A DNA stretch of 27,766 nucleotides. It comes from Gnomoniopsis sp. IMI 355080 (Eukaryota; Ascomycota; Sordariomycetes; Diaporthales; Gnomoniaceae). Below, in pieces: positions 1-10,538 of the stretch. Below the pieces are notes generated by a model. That model did not search any database and was not told where the DNA came from. It saw only the letters and a program-made list of their open reading frames with translations. Positions within the stretch are counted from its first letter, which is position 1, and every line of letters starts with the position of its first letter. Both the position numbers and the translations under genes were made by a program. The stretch is taken from contig JAPEVC010000335.1 in the NCBI GenBank assembly GCA_027946555.1, positions 1 through 27,766 on the forward strand, written 5' to 3'.

Positions 1-2029
1 GGTGGGAGGGGGCTCGCGCTGGATCAGTCGAGTCGGGGGCCAAGATTCGAAGCAGCCGCACGAGAAGTGAGTGGCGCCGGAGCGCGCAACGCGTCGTAGA
101 AAAGCGGCGAATGGGACTTGTGCGGTTGTCGAGGGAGGATAGGACGGGTGGACGGCTGGCGTTGGTGTTGGTGTTGGTGTTGCGATGTGGCTTTTTGTTG
201 TTGAATAAAGCAGCCCCGCGGTAGGAAGTGGGATGGATCTTCGAATGGAGCCTCTACTAACAAGGAACGCCTGCGAGTGGGGTTGGCTTTGCTTGGGTTG
301 GGGTTGATTGAGTTGAGCTGTGTTGCTTGGTACAAGAATTCAAAGCCGCTGTAGGATACACACAGTGAGAGTGGCAGTCCAAAGATATCTAGGAAAAGAC
401 AAGGAGACAGACAGTGGACGCGTAAACAAGGAGATAAACCAACGAGCGCGACTTTTTTTTTGTTGGTGAGTGATCGGTCAGCTTTGTGGTGAGCCGAAAC
501 TGTCGCCAGGCCGGGAAGGGCATAAAAAAAAAAATAGATTTAGGCCCGTCGCGGGGATGAGGGGGCATGCTTGCGGGTGGGTGCTGCCGCCCAGTGACTC
601 CTGAGTGACAGGAAACAAAAAAAAAAAAAAAAGCTGGGCACCCTTGCATGAATTACTCACTCCCTCATCCATGTCTGATAACTTGCGACAACCGTTTACA
701 TGAATCCATTCGTGCGCCCAACACCACTGCTTTATGATAGTCCATATCTGGCATGTATTATTACCGAGTGTGTATGAGCAAAGATGTACAGTCTCTTTTT
801 TCTTCTTTTTCCTGTCAAGTCTTGGCTCTTCTCGAGGATCTACTGATACATCACGGAACACCATTGTATCGTACTGTACGTGTGTGAGTATACCCTACTG
901 CATAGTAGGTGTCTCTATCTTGTTGCTCGCTTGCATGTGACCTTTCTGTCTCCATTCTGATTTGGGTCTGGTGGGGCAGTTTGCATGCAAACCTGTCCCC
1001 CTTTGTCTGCAAAGCGGCCAGTGTCTGCTGGTCGATTGGCAAGGAGAGACTGCTATGTCCAAGCATGCCTGCCATGGACTTCTTCAACATGCACTCCGCC
1101 CCAAGGATCCTCAAGTGCATATGCAAGCTAATTCTGTGCTTTCTTTCTTGTGTGTGCTGCAGCCGTGTGGACCATTCTACTATGGTAGTTTACATAGTAC
1201 TCTGCCGCATCTTTGATGAAGGCTTCAGACAGGCTCCCTTGATGAATGGACGGCAGTCTCGGTAATGTTTTATCGGACGACAGTACAGTATGTAGCTGTA
1301 AGCCAGAGCTTGCAACGCCCACTTATACCAAGGCGGCAGGGCTATGTTATTAGAATGGAACACGGCATCGGAATGTACTATAGTAGTACAGACCTGGGCT
1401 ACCTAAACGGTCTAAATTCAGGCCCGACGCCGACGGATGGTCGTATCTATTGTGGCAGTGAAAGAGTCAAGAATGGTGGCAGACGCGGGGCCGATGATCC
1501 GGTTCAAATCACGTCACAAGACGATCGCATCGTCACCTTGGAGCTGATAGCTCTCAGGGTCGACTGCTCAAACATAGCTTCATTACGTTCCACTAGTTGT
1601 TCTATTACTTTTGATTGACAAACTGCCACACTTGGCCAAATTCAAACCAGGGAGACTCAAGGAAGAAAATAACCCCTCGTTCGTCTTGTCCTGTCACGGA
1701 GCTGACGTCTCCACCAAAAGACGGGAACTCCCACACCTGTTTGTCCTCGCTCGTCACTCGCTCATCACTCCACTCCGGGATTCACCTGGTCTGTGCAACA
1801 ACATCAACCAAAGCCAGCGTCGTCGACTTCGCTCGCACTGCTCCCTCCTGCCTTGATTCGTACGCAATCTTGTCCTCTGAACCTTCGCCACATCCGCACC
1901 ACTCTCTTCCACGTTCTACATTGTGCATCATAGTCTCCTGACCTCCCGGATCACCTCTCGATAACTATAGGACCTGCAACGCCCCATCACGAGCCAGCGT
2001 CCGCCTCTCGCGGGCCCTCCCCCCTCAAG
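1..2029. other. Non-coding spacer upstream of sds23
   Basis: I see no convincing gene here. The reading frames present are short, overlap on both strands and resemble no family I know. Positions 161-184 hold a short tandem GTTGGT repeat, and A-rich runs occur near 524-534 and 617-632. On the minus strand 1-460 is pyrimidine-rich and CAA/CAC-rich, which resembles the leader of a gene lying off the left edge and divergent from sds23. From about 1640 to 2029 the plus strand is C/T-rich, as expected for the sds23 promoter and 5' UTR. The role of either leader is inference. Confidence 0.5.
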
Positions 2030-2959
2030 ATGGACCCCGAGCAATCACGCAAACAGTCCTCTATCTCCCCTCATTCCTCCACCACAAGCCTTGACAAGCA
2101 GCTCGACAAGCTTGCCCATCCGGCTATTACCTCCATCTCGACCTCGCCAGCCCAACACCCAGGCCTTCCTCAGCGATCACCATCCAGCTCCTCTCTACAT
2201 AAATCTTCCATCCATTCCCATCGCTCCTCCTTTGCCGAGAATCTGCGCAACCACCATACGCCCTCCTCGCCACGAAGCTCCCGCCATCCGTCCTTTACCC
2301 AGTCCGCCGTACAAGAGCTCATGGCCCACCCGCCGCCCTCTCGACAGCCCAACCCGCTCTTCGCGGGCCGCGACTGGCGCGATGTCCGACTGGGGGAACT
2401 TGTGGCTCTGAATTCGGATGAGTTGCGGTGGGTAGATATGGACAGCAGCGTGGAGGAGGCTACAATGATGCTGGTCAAGGGCGCTGCCGCGGGAAATTGC
2501 GTCATGATCAAGGACGGCCCGCTGAAGCAGCCTGTCTCCTTCTTCGACTACAACGATTTGAATGCTTACCTGGTGGCCGTGGTAGGGCTAGCCAAGCCGG
2601 ACGAGGAGCATGTACAGCTGTACGATTCGATCGCAAAGCGGGCGCAGGAAAGGGAGGCTATCCCCATACGTGAGATACAACCTATATGTCGACACGAGCA
2701 GCTAGTGTCTTTGTCGCCGGACGAGTTCCTACCAGGAGCGATCGAAGTGTTTGGAAGCGGGGTCCACCGGATCCTGGTGACGACCCAGGAGGGTGAGACC
2801 ATTGGTGTGGTGAGCCAACTGAAGTTGCTTGAGTTCTTCTGGAACGAGGGAGTCAACTTCCCAGTCATTGACAGACTGTACCCGGCACTGTTGAAGGAGT
2901 TGCAGATTGGATCGCAGCAGATTATAGCAATCAAGTATGTCCCCAGAGCAATCCTACAC

Positions 2960-3053
<94 letters not shown>

Positions 3054-3848
3054 CCACTAACGAGCAACAGCGCCGATGCTCCCCTGGCCGAAGCTCTCGT
3101 TCTGATGTCCAACGAAGGCCTCACTTCCGTAGCTGTCGTCGACAACGCGTCCAATGTCGTAGGCAACATCTCAACCGCCGATACACGCCTCCTCACCTCT
3201 GCCGCCTCCATGCCCCTTCTCGAGCAAACATGCATGCACTTCGTCACCGTGATCCTCACCGAACGCGGCATGGAAAAAGGCCGAGACTCCGTACCCGTCT
3301 TTTATGTCACCCCTTACTCCACGCTCGCCGGCACAGTCGCCAAGCTCGTCGCCACCCGTTCGCACCGCATGTGGGTCGTCGAGAGCCCCAGCCCCAGCCC
3401 CAGCGCGCCGGCCACGCCCTTGCTCGGGCCTGTGGGCGCGCCAACAAGCACTGTTAGCGGCGGCGGGAATGCAGGTGCCACGGCAAGCACGACAACCGGC
3501 GTGGTGGGCAGTGTCTCGCCGCCGGGTGGGGCCACCGTCATAACCCCGTCTAGTGGGGCGGCACAAACGTCGGCACCGCCCTCTCCGCTGCCCTTATCTA
3601 CGCCGCTTTTCACGACATCAGCGTCCGTACCGGCGGCCGCTCTGCCGGGGGCACACCTGAGCGGCAGATTGGCGGCCGTGGTCTCTTTGACGGATATTCT
3701 GAATTTGTTCGCCCGGTCAAGTGGGTTGAATCCCCGGGATCCTGGGAATCAGAGGGAGCGGAGGCGGCGATCGTCAAGCAGCTCGATTCGGCCGAGCTTG
3801 GACGGTGATCGGGGAAGTATGAGGGGAAGTTTGGATTTCAGGAGATGA
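2030..3848 (+). CDS. sds23: Sds23/Moc1-like CBS-domain protein (two exons)
   Basis: Exons 2030-2934 and 3071-3848 encode 560 aa. The intron has donor GTATGT at 2935, branch ACTAAC at 3056-3061 and acceptor CAG at 3068-3070. Splicing creates Asn302 and joins the two open frames exactly. Residues 1-105 are Ser/Pro/His-rich and probably disordered. CBS repeats follow at about 115-190, 215-300, 303-350 and 355-515. The last is interrupted by an Ala/Ser/Pro/Gly-rich stretch at about 405-500 before GRLAAVVSLTDILNLFA. The tail is Arg/Ser-rich. The family, named from fission yeast Sds23/Moc1, inhibits PP2A/PP6-type phosphatases and links nutrient state to mitosis and sexual development. That role is taken from the family. 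The start is the first ATG of the frame, in a good context (CAAGATGG). The gene converges on inp1. Confidence 0.9.
2963..3052 (+). repeat. (CT)38(CA)7 compound microsatellite in the sds23 intron
   Basis: An uninterrupted CT dinucleotide tract at 2963-3038 is followed directly by CA repeats at 3039-3052. It makes up about two thirds of the 136-nt intron and lies just upstream of the branch site. It is open in at least two plus-strand frames (poly Leu-Ser) and gives a poly Arg-Glu frame on the minus strand. None of these is likely to be a real protein. Confidence 0.97.
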
Positions 3849-4971
3849 ATTGGAACATGCCGACATAGCAAACAGGAAGCATGACATGGATGGATCACAG
3901 AAACATCAAGCGGGCAGGTGACGGATATTGACCAGTATGCTGCGCTGTACCACTGTCAAGGCGGCAGCAGTTTCAACCCATCTGGTATGGAATACGCTCA
4001 TTTTGATTCTCGCGTTACAGCATCAATTATATGGCGTTGGGCATCGGGCATTTCACCACACAAATTTGGAGCAAGGGCGGGCGAGCGGATCTCTTTCAAG
4101 GCAGGGAAGCGGACAAGCACTGTCAGTAGGTACACACGTACAGTCGAGCGTTGCAAGGTCTTCACGATGCCTGCAAATTTGTGATGGTGGCCCTCTGGAA
4201 GAAGTGAGACGGCATGGTATATCACGAAATGCAGTACACTTCAATTGAACAGTCAACAAAATATACCGGAGTGAAGATCTACACTTTAAAAGGGCCAGAG
4301 CCGGGTGAAGAAGGCTCCGGTACACTGAAATTGGTTCCTACCACCAGATCCTACCATAAACCTCCGAAGGTCTTGATCTGATTGGCAGCTCACATAAGCT
4401 CTTTTCATTAGCAGCACTAAGTACGTGAAGACGGAATTCCGAGGCCCTATTCCAGGTTGACATGAACGCACAAACTTCTTCCCAGGAACCACACTCAAAT
4501 TCCATTTTAAGAGCAGGGTCATTATACCCGCATGTGTTAAGAGTAGCAGAGGTGCAAATTGACATGTACAGGAAACCTACTCGCTCCCATGTGCCATGAA
4601 TACATCCACATCGAAATACAATAACGCCAGCAATGCGTGAAGACCATTTCTCACTCCCCATGTTGCCTCTAATGCGGGAGCTATTCAGTCTCCGTTGGGT
4701 ATGTCCGGCTCGTTGTGCCATATTGTACAAGTCTCTATCGTCACAGCAACATGAACATAGCTGGATCACCCGCATATGCCATCCCGTCCGCATCAAGCCC
4801 GTGAGGCATCGAATCCAGGATCACACCTTGGGGGATCCTTCGGAGGAAATCATCACCCCCGCCAAAGCTATTGGTAGGGACCCTTTCGGCAAAGGTACAT
4901 TTGACGAAGCCAGTGCCCTCGGCGCTGGTGCGAGAAGTACTGTGCGTGTTGCAACCAGTGAGCCGTCGCCA
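3849..4971. other. Convergent intergenic region between sds23 and inp1
   Basis: This stretch holds the 3' ends of two convergent genes. Only short overlapping frames occur on both strands. None resembles a known family and none has a plausible splice structure. I see no repeat, RNA gene or recognisable element in it. Confidence 0.6.
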
Positions 4972-7489
4972 CTAATCGACGCCCCAGCTGCGGCTCCATT
5001 GCCCGTCCTCGTCCAGATCTGGCTCATCAGGATTTGTCGCCCAGGGATCTTGGTATTCAGTCAGCTTCCTGCGCGGCATCTCGCTGGCCATCGATGCGAC
5101 CCGGTGCGCCTTGCCGAAACCAAAGTCGTCCTCCTCCCACGATCCGTCGATGAATTCGCGGTCGTCACTCCAGTCCCACCGGACATCAACCAGCTCGCCG
5201 CCCTCACCCATACCAAATACGAATCCGCGCCACTCTCCCGCTGTGATACGCGCGGCGACTTTCAGCATAAGTGAGATCAAGTGTGCCGGAGGCGAAATAA
5301 GAATCTCGCAGGTTGTGTTGAAAATGGAGGAGGGGATGCGGCGAATCGCGCGCACGGCAGAGGCTGTGCGATTGTTCGAGGTGGTGAGGAGGTTGGCAGC
5401 CGGTGGAAGGGGAGAGAGACCGCGTGGACTGCGGTGCGAAATTGCGACCGACGTGGTAGCAGCACGATGCCGTATAGGAGAGTCCGAGGAGGTATGGGAT
5501 GCGGCAGATGACCACGAGGTTGAGGTGGACTCTGTATCTGTAGCGTTGGATACGTCCTCTTCCGCTGTTGCCTTCGATATGATTGGCAATGCCGTGGTGG
5601 TCTCTTGAACCCGCTCGCCAGAGGACCTGGGAGAAGTCTTATCCGCTGCCCTCGGGCTTCTGTCCTCTTCATGTATCTCTGTGAATGGCGTATCAGGGGT
5701 GTGGCATTCACTTGCCATCACTGCGCCCACAGAGTTTCTGTCCCATGCCGATACCGTTGGTGTGGTCGTGAATCCAGAAATCTGTCCTCTGTTCAAGGCC
5801 AATGGAATGTTTTCATGGGGATATGGGTACGTCTTGGAAGGCGAGAACATTGGTGAAGCAGCGGGCGGCGACAGAGGCTCATGCCATGATTCCAAAGAGT
5901 GAAATGAGTCCAAGGACTCGGCAGACGACTCAGCAGGTGAGCTAGGCTCGACAGTTGTAGGCTCTTCTGATTGTGCTTCTGGGATCGATCCCTTCACACT
6001 GTCGAGAGTCGATGTAGACGGTGTCCGGAGCCTTAAAGTTGGTGCTGTAGCAGCGCGTCGAGATGCAAACGCAGCCACTCTTGTTCTTCTCACCCGCAAC
6101 TGTCCCGAGCCCTCCAGTGCGCCTCCATCAGCCTGAAGCTCATCCCCTGCGTTCTTTTCTATGGCGCTTATCGAAGCATTCGGTGATTTCTCAAAGCTCT
6201 CAAGGTCCGGAGAAGGACTGCGACTTGGATCTTTTGATTGAGAAGCCACGGTAGTATCTGCGTCCCGTGTGGCTGCCGGTATCACAATGTCCGCAGATTG
6301 TGCCGTTGACATGGCTGGTCTTGGTACTGAAGCCTTGCGGGATGCATGTGTGTGTGCTTTCTTCGATATCCATAATGGCTCACGCTTCTTCACTGGAGCC
6401 TCAAATGTCCTGGTTTCATTCGATGGGGATGATGATACGGACGGCTCCGTGTGTGTCCCTGGCTTCGCTGTTGGACTTTCCTGAGCCTTTGGAGAGGGTG
6501 CTTCCGTGATTTGTGCAATGTTCAGTGGTACCGCCGTAAGTGGCGGCGACAATGGTTCTGGTTCTTCTAATAACGGCCCGCACATCACCAAAGATGCATC
6601 CCTTCGCTCGCGTCTTGAAGGCGTGTCAGCCTTCTTCTCTGCGTCTTCTTGAGCCGGCTCCACGGCCGTATGCGGTGACGAAGCCGGAGTCATGCCTATC
6701 CTTGAAGTATCCACACCAAAATCCGAGAAGCGCCGTGCGCCTGGGTTGTAGAACCTCGTACGCGACGCAAATTCGGGAGGTGGTGTCACTGGTGAGCCGG
6801 GCGGCCAATGCATTGAGACTGTCCGTGCCGGAGGGGTCCAGGTTCTTTTTTTAATGGGAGTTTTTGGTGGCTCGGGAAGCTCCACGGTGAAGCTTCGCTC
6901 GAATGGGCATGGAGTCTTCTCGAACTTGAGGATCTTGTCCAGCACCTCGCGCAGCTTATGAGCCGTCCTTATCTCCTCGTCGTTACCCACAGGTACTTCT
7001 ATCCTCCAGTAATTAGGACGTCGAATCTGCAAGACAAATTTGCTCGATTGCTCGTCAAGGCACCAAGCTTGGCTCTTCGGTAGAATGGGTTGTAATGCTG
7101 TTCCAGACCGCAGGAAGGCGACGGAACCGGGAGCGCGATAAATTTGAAATGCGCCTGAGACAAAAATGTCAGCAACCATGCCTATTGCCACGCGCATTCC
7201 GTCTACACATACCAACAGCTATGGGTCTCTCGAATTGAGAGGACGAGGGAAGGGTCCCAGGCTTTTCCTCCTGGGCAGGTCCGGGCCTATCGAATGCTGA
7301 CTTTCCAGCCGTGAAGGCTACGATTCGGACCGAAGGATGATTATAGAGGGTCTCGACGGAACCGTTGGCTGCGGCCCCTGTTGCTGCTCGCTGAGGATCT
7401 GGTTGGAAAGAGGAAGGTAATGTGCTATGTCGCCGCGGTGGGAACGAGGGCATGGACGCCCTTTGCTTGAGCGGTCTTTGTTGCTCCAT
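4972..7489 (-). CDS. inp1: Inheritance of peroxisomes protein 1 (Inp1) (two exons)
   Basis: Minus-strand exons 7489-7213 and 7154-4972 encode 819 aa. The 58-nt intron has donor GTATGT at 7212 and acceptor TCAG ending at 7155, and splicing creates Gly93 (FERPIAVG-AFQIYRAP). The region at about 45-190 is the conserved Inp1 core, PH-like in structure. It contains VRIVAFT, IYRAPGSVAFLRSG, LRPILPKSQ-like and YWRIEVP motifs and ends in FTVELPEPPKTP. The middle, about 190-690, is Ser/Thr/Pro-rich and disordered. A second ordered block near the C-terminus (MLKVAARITAGEWRGFVFGMG, then an acidic end) probably carries partner binding. In yeast Inp1 binds Pex3 and plasma-membrane lipid and tethers peroxisomes in the mother cell. 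In hyphae the role should be peroxisome positioning, which is inference. The start is the only ATG in frame with the conserved core. Confidence 0.9.
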
Positions 7490-8605
7490 TCTGGAGTGAA
7501 GGGAGGATGTGTTGTATCGGGAGAATAAGGTGAGTTATCAAAGTGGATCGGTGCAGGATGGCGTATGCAGGATCATATCGAAGACGTGTAAGAAGCGCGA
7601 CAGTCAGCAAAGTTAATTGGACCGTGTTGCGCAGCTGTCGGGGAGTTGGTTATTTGTTGATATAGCAGAGGTGGATATTGGTTGCAGGTTGGAGGAAAAT
7701 CAGTCCATTGACTTTGTCCTGAGACACGAATCGAATGACGGCTGGACAGAGTCGGCGGCAACGCAAATTGACCCAATGAGTCCAAGTGTTTCCAACGAGT
7801 CGACCTGGTGCCGCAGATCTGGATGATCAGATGGCAGAATGGCCAGTTTGCGAATGACCTACGCATGCGCAAGTGTGGAAAAAGATTGAGGTCAGATTCG
7901 TGGAGATGATCGACTGCAGTCGAGAGCTGCTGAAGATGAAGAAAGCTTTCCCCTGCGCTGCAAGGGTTGTAATTGCAGCGCCTCCATGGTTACATCCCCG
8001 TCCCCCACCTTGATTGCACAAGCGCGGGCCTCCATCTTGCACTCAGCTTGCATCAAGAGCGGTACGCTGGCAGGTCTCGTGATGAATGTTGTTGTTGTTG
8101 TTGATATTGGCATTAATTGATCGCTTTGGCTGCTCTTATATAAGTGGTTCCTGGCTCGCGGATGGCCGTTATAGATCTGGTTGATAATGATCTCATTATA
8201 GCAGTGCTTCCCTGTGCATCCGGCAGGTTAGCAGAAGCAGATATTATCCGTAGTGTTCTTACCCTGTCTAGCTTGGGCCCCATGCACACTATTCAAGGAC
8301 AGGGTAGAGCAAGGTACTGCATAGCATGTACAGTACGGTACGTAGAGGTACGGCAAATGGCCTGTGCTCAATGTGCTCAAGGTGTACAGGGTGACATCAT
8401 TTTCGAGGATGCGCTGCAGTGTGGAATTGTCTGGGTAGCTCTTTGCTTGCACATGAGGCCTCGTCAGCTTCACCTCCACAAACACAGGACGACTTGACCG
8501 AGACACCCTTGAAGGCATCCGTTCCGAGTATTCCGACTCGACTCAATTAAACTCGACTTCACTCAACCCAACACCACACGTACGTCTCCGCACAGACGAG
8601 CAAAC
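7490..8605. promoter_or_regulatory. Divergent promoter region of inp1 and usgS
   Basis: About 1.1 kb separates the two divergent start codons and contains no gene I can support. A (GTT)5 repeat lies at 8088-8102. A TATATAAG string lies at 8137-8144. A run of GTAC-rich short repeats lies around 8325-8352 (GTACAGTACGGTACG). The stretch just before 8606 is rich in CAACCCAAC and CGACTC, typical of a fungal 5' leader. No individual control site can be assigned with confidence. Confidence 0.45.
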
Positions 8606-9963
8606 ATGGAGGCTCGTGAGAGACGACCGCAAGGCAAGGTTGAGCGGAAATCGCCTGTCGATATTGACAAGGAAGACCTGAAAAAGGCTTTTGACCTCTC
8701 ACATTTCGACATCAATGCCATCCTGCGAGGTGCAGAGCTTACGCTGGTGGGGGGTTAGTTTGACGGCTTCTATCCTCATCGTGGACTTGGCATTGACTCC
8801 CTTCAGCCAATCGAGCTCTCCAGAACCCAGCCTTGTTTACAAGTGACCACTACAAACAAGCTTTATATGCTGTCGCAGCAGGCATTGCTATACGCCTGCT
8901 CATTTACGTCCCGGTTCGTCCTCGAATGGCCGGGAAATATCCTCTTACTCCCATGCCTGTGCTCACACATGCTTTCTTCTAGGTCATTGGAGTTAGGGTC
9001 GGCCTGTGGTTCACATCTCTCATCATCAACCTCGATTCCGTTACGTGGGATGAGAAAATCGTTGAAGGCTTGAACTTCATGGCAGACCATGTGCTCCAAG
9101 TCCCACTCTTCCTCATGACCTTGATGCGCTACATCACGCCCACCCTGGACAACCTGTATGGTGGCCCTTCTCCAATCTCTTTCTTTAATAGTGTTACTGA
9201 CTTAAGCAGGTTCATGGAATCACTGAGGTGGGTTGACATGACTTACGTACAGAAACACAAGCACGACGACCCCAAGGACCTGCGGGATATGTACTACCCG
9301 AACCTCCGCCAGTATAAAACAAGGGACGGCAGCACGCACACCACCAGTACCGCCGAAGCCGTGTCCATGTTCTTCATGAGGTCTGCTCGGAAGGCAGGCA
9401 TTTCCCTCGCCATCTACGCGATGTCGTACCTGCCCATCGTCGGGCGTTTTGTCCTTCCAGCCGCAAGTTTTTACACGACAAACAAGGCTGTCGGTCTTGG
9501 GCCGGCTTCTGTCATCTTCGGCACCGGGATATTCCTTCCCAGACGATACATTGTCATCTTCTTGCAAGCCTACTTCTCCTCCCGCAGGCTCATGCGCGAG
9601 TTGCTCGAGCCCTACTTTGCCCGTGTTCACTTTACGAGCGAGCAAAAGCGCAGCTGGTTCCGCAGTCGAGAGGGGTTGCTGTTCGGCTTCGGCATTGGAT
9701 TCTACATCCTTCTTCGCGTACCGCTGCTCGGCGTGTTGATTTATGGCATCGCAGAGGCATCGACCGCGTATCTCATCACCAAGGTCACTGATCCTCCACC
9801 ATCTCCCTCGGAAACCGAAGGTTACGCTGCCAGTCAGGTGGAGTGGACGAACAAGCAGAAGTTCCTCAGTCTGTCTCTTGGAAACCTTGACAAGATCCAC
9901 GAGAAGCCACCAGCGTATTCAGAGATGGATCCTCACCCCGAAGCCCGACCGAGTGGGTCCTAA
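8606..9963 (+). CDS. usgS: UsgS-type multi-pass membrane protein (four exons)
   Basis: Exons 8606-8753, 8807-8913, 8983-9155 and 9210-9963 give 393 aa. Introns are 53, 69 and 54 nt with donors GTTAGT, GTTCGT and GTATGG and acceptors CAG, TAG and CAG. Intron 3 is a multiple of three without a stop. Removing it restores LDN-LFMESLRWVD, the sequence I remember for this family. Hydrophobic segments occur at about 69-98, 205-262 and 298-333. Conserved-looking parts are DINAILRGAELTLVGA, DPKDLRDMYYPNL, YLPIVGRFVLPAASFYT and GIAEASTAYLITK. A PPAY motif at 376-379 could bind WW-domain ubiquitin ligases. The name comes from the gene upstream of formamidase in A. nidulans, and the biochemical function is unknown. 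Here too it precedes formamidase on the same strand. Confidence 0.85.
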
Positions 9964-10538
9964 TTCCGCCCAAGTCCCGGCCGGAGAAATCCGGGGCGGA
10001 TATTGTTGTCCGGAACGGATCACCCGCCTCTTTGCGCATCCCAACGGGCAGAGCCGGCATTTTGAACGTAAGGGGCATTGTAACTCAACAAGTCGATTTG
10101 GACATCTCCGTTAGCAAAACAAGTCACAGTCAACTTAGTCATCTAATCTCACCCATCGGCCCCCTTGGCGGACCTTATCTGCGGTGTGGTGGAGACGCGG
10201 GGAAAGCCCGGCCGGATGGATCGCGGCGAGGCTCGGGATTGGGTAATTGATTTGACGATAAGATTCTCCGGCTTGTGAGCTGTCTCGACCATGATGAAAA
10301 ATCCCTTGATAACGGGCGGATAGCGTTAATTACGTCTATAGTATCGAGGTAAGGCTCATGACGAGCAGTGCCGTTCCGCGTATGCGGGGTAGCTATTGCA
10401 GGCGGGCTACGGACTGAAATCCCTATATCTCATAGCTGCTCTTCCTCCCCTCATTGAAGCTTCATACAATTGTTGAGCAGATCACTTGACCTTGAATCCG
10501 CGTTGTATCCGTATATACTCTGTAAGCATTTCGTAACC
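9964..10538. promoter_or_regulatory. usgS terminator and formamidase promoter with GATA sites
   Basis: These 575 bases lie between the usgS stop and the formamidase start. HGATAR matches, the binding consensus of the nitrogen regulator AreA/NIT2, occur at 10176-10181 (reverse strand), 10256-10261 and 10307-10312. Sites this short also arise by chance, so the cluster is suggestive only. The spacer is small enough for the usgS transcript to run into the formamidase promoter. Confidence 0.5.

Noticed and set aside
24..335. 103-codon minus-strand frame at the left edge
   Set aside because: Low-complexity Gln/His/Pro sequence from CAACAC repeats. It looks more like a leader than a gene.
1498..1515. 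GGTTCAAATCA string resembling a tRNA B box
   Set aside because: No pairing T stem and no A box at the right distance.
2566..3057. Minus-strand frame with a poly Arg-Glu N-terminus
   Set aside because: It is antisense to sds23 exon 1 and its start lies in the microsatellite. No domain is visible.
9220..9900. 226-codon minus-strand frame
   Set aside because: It is the shadow of usgS exon 4, which has clear family likeness on the plus strand.
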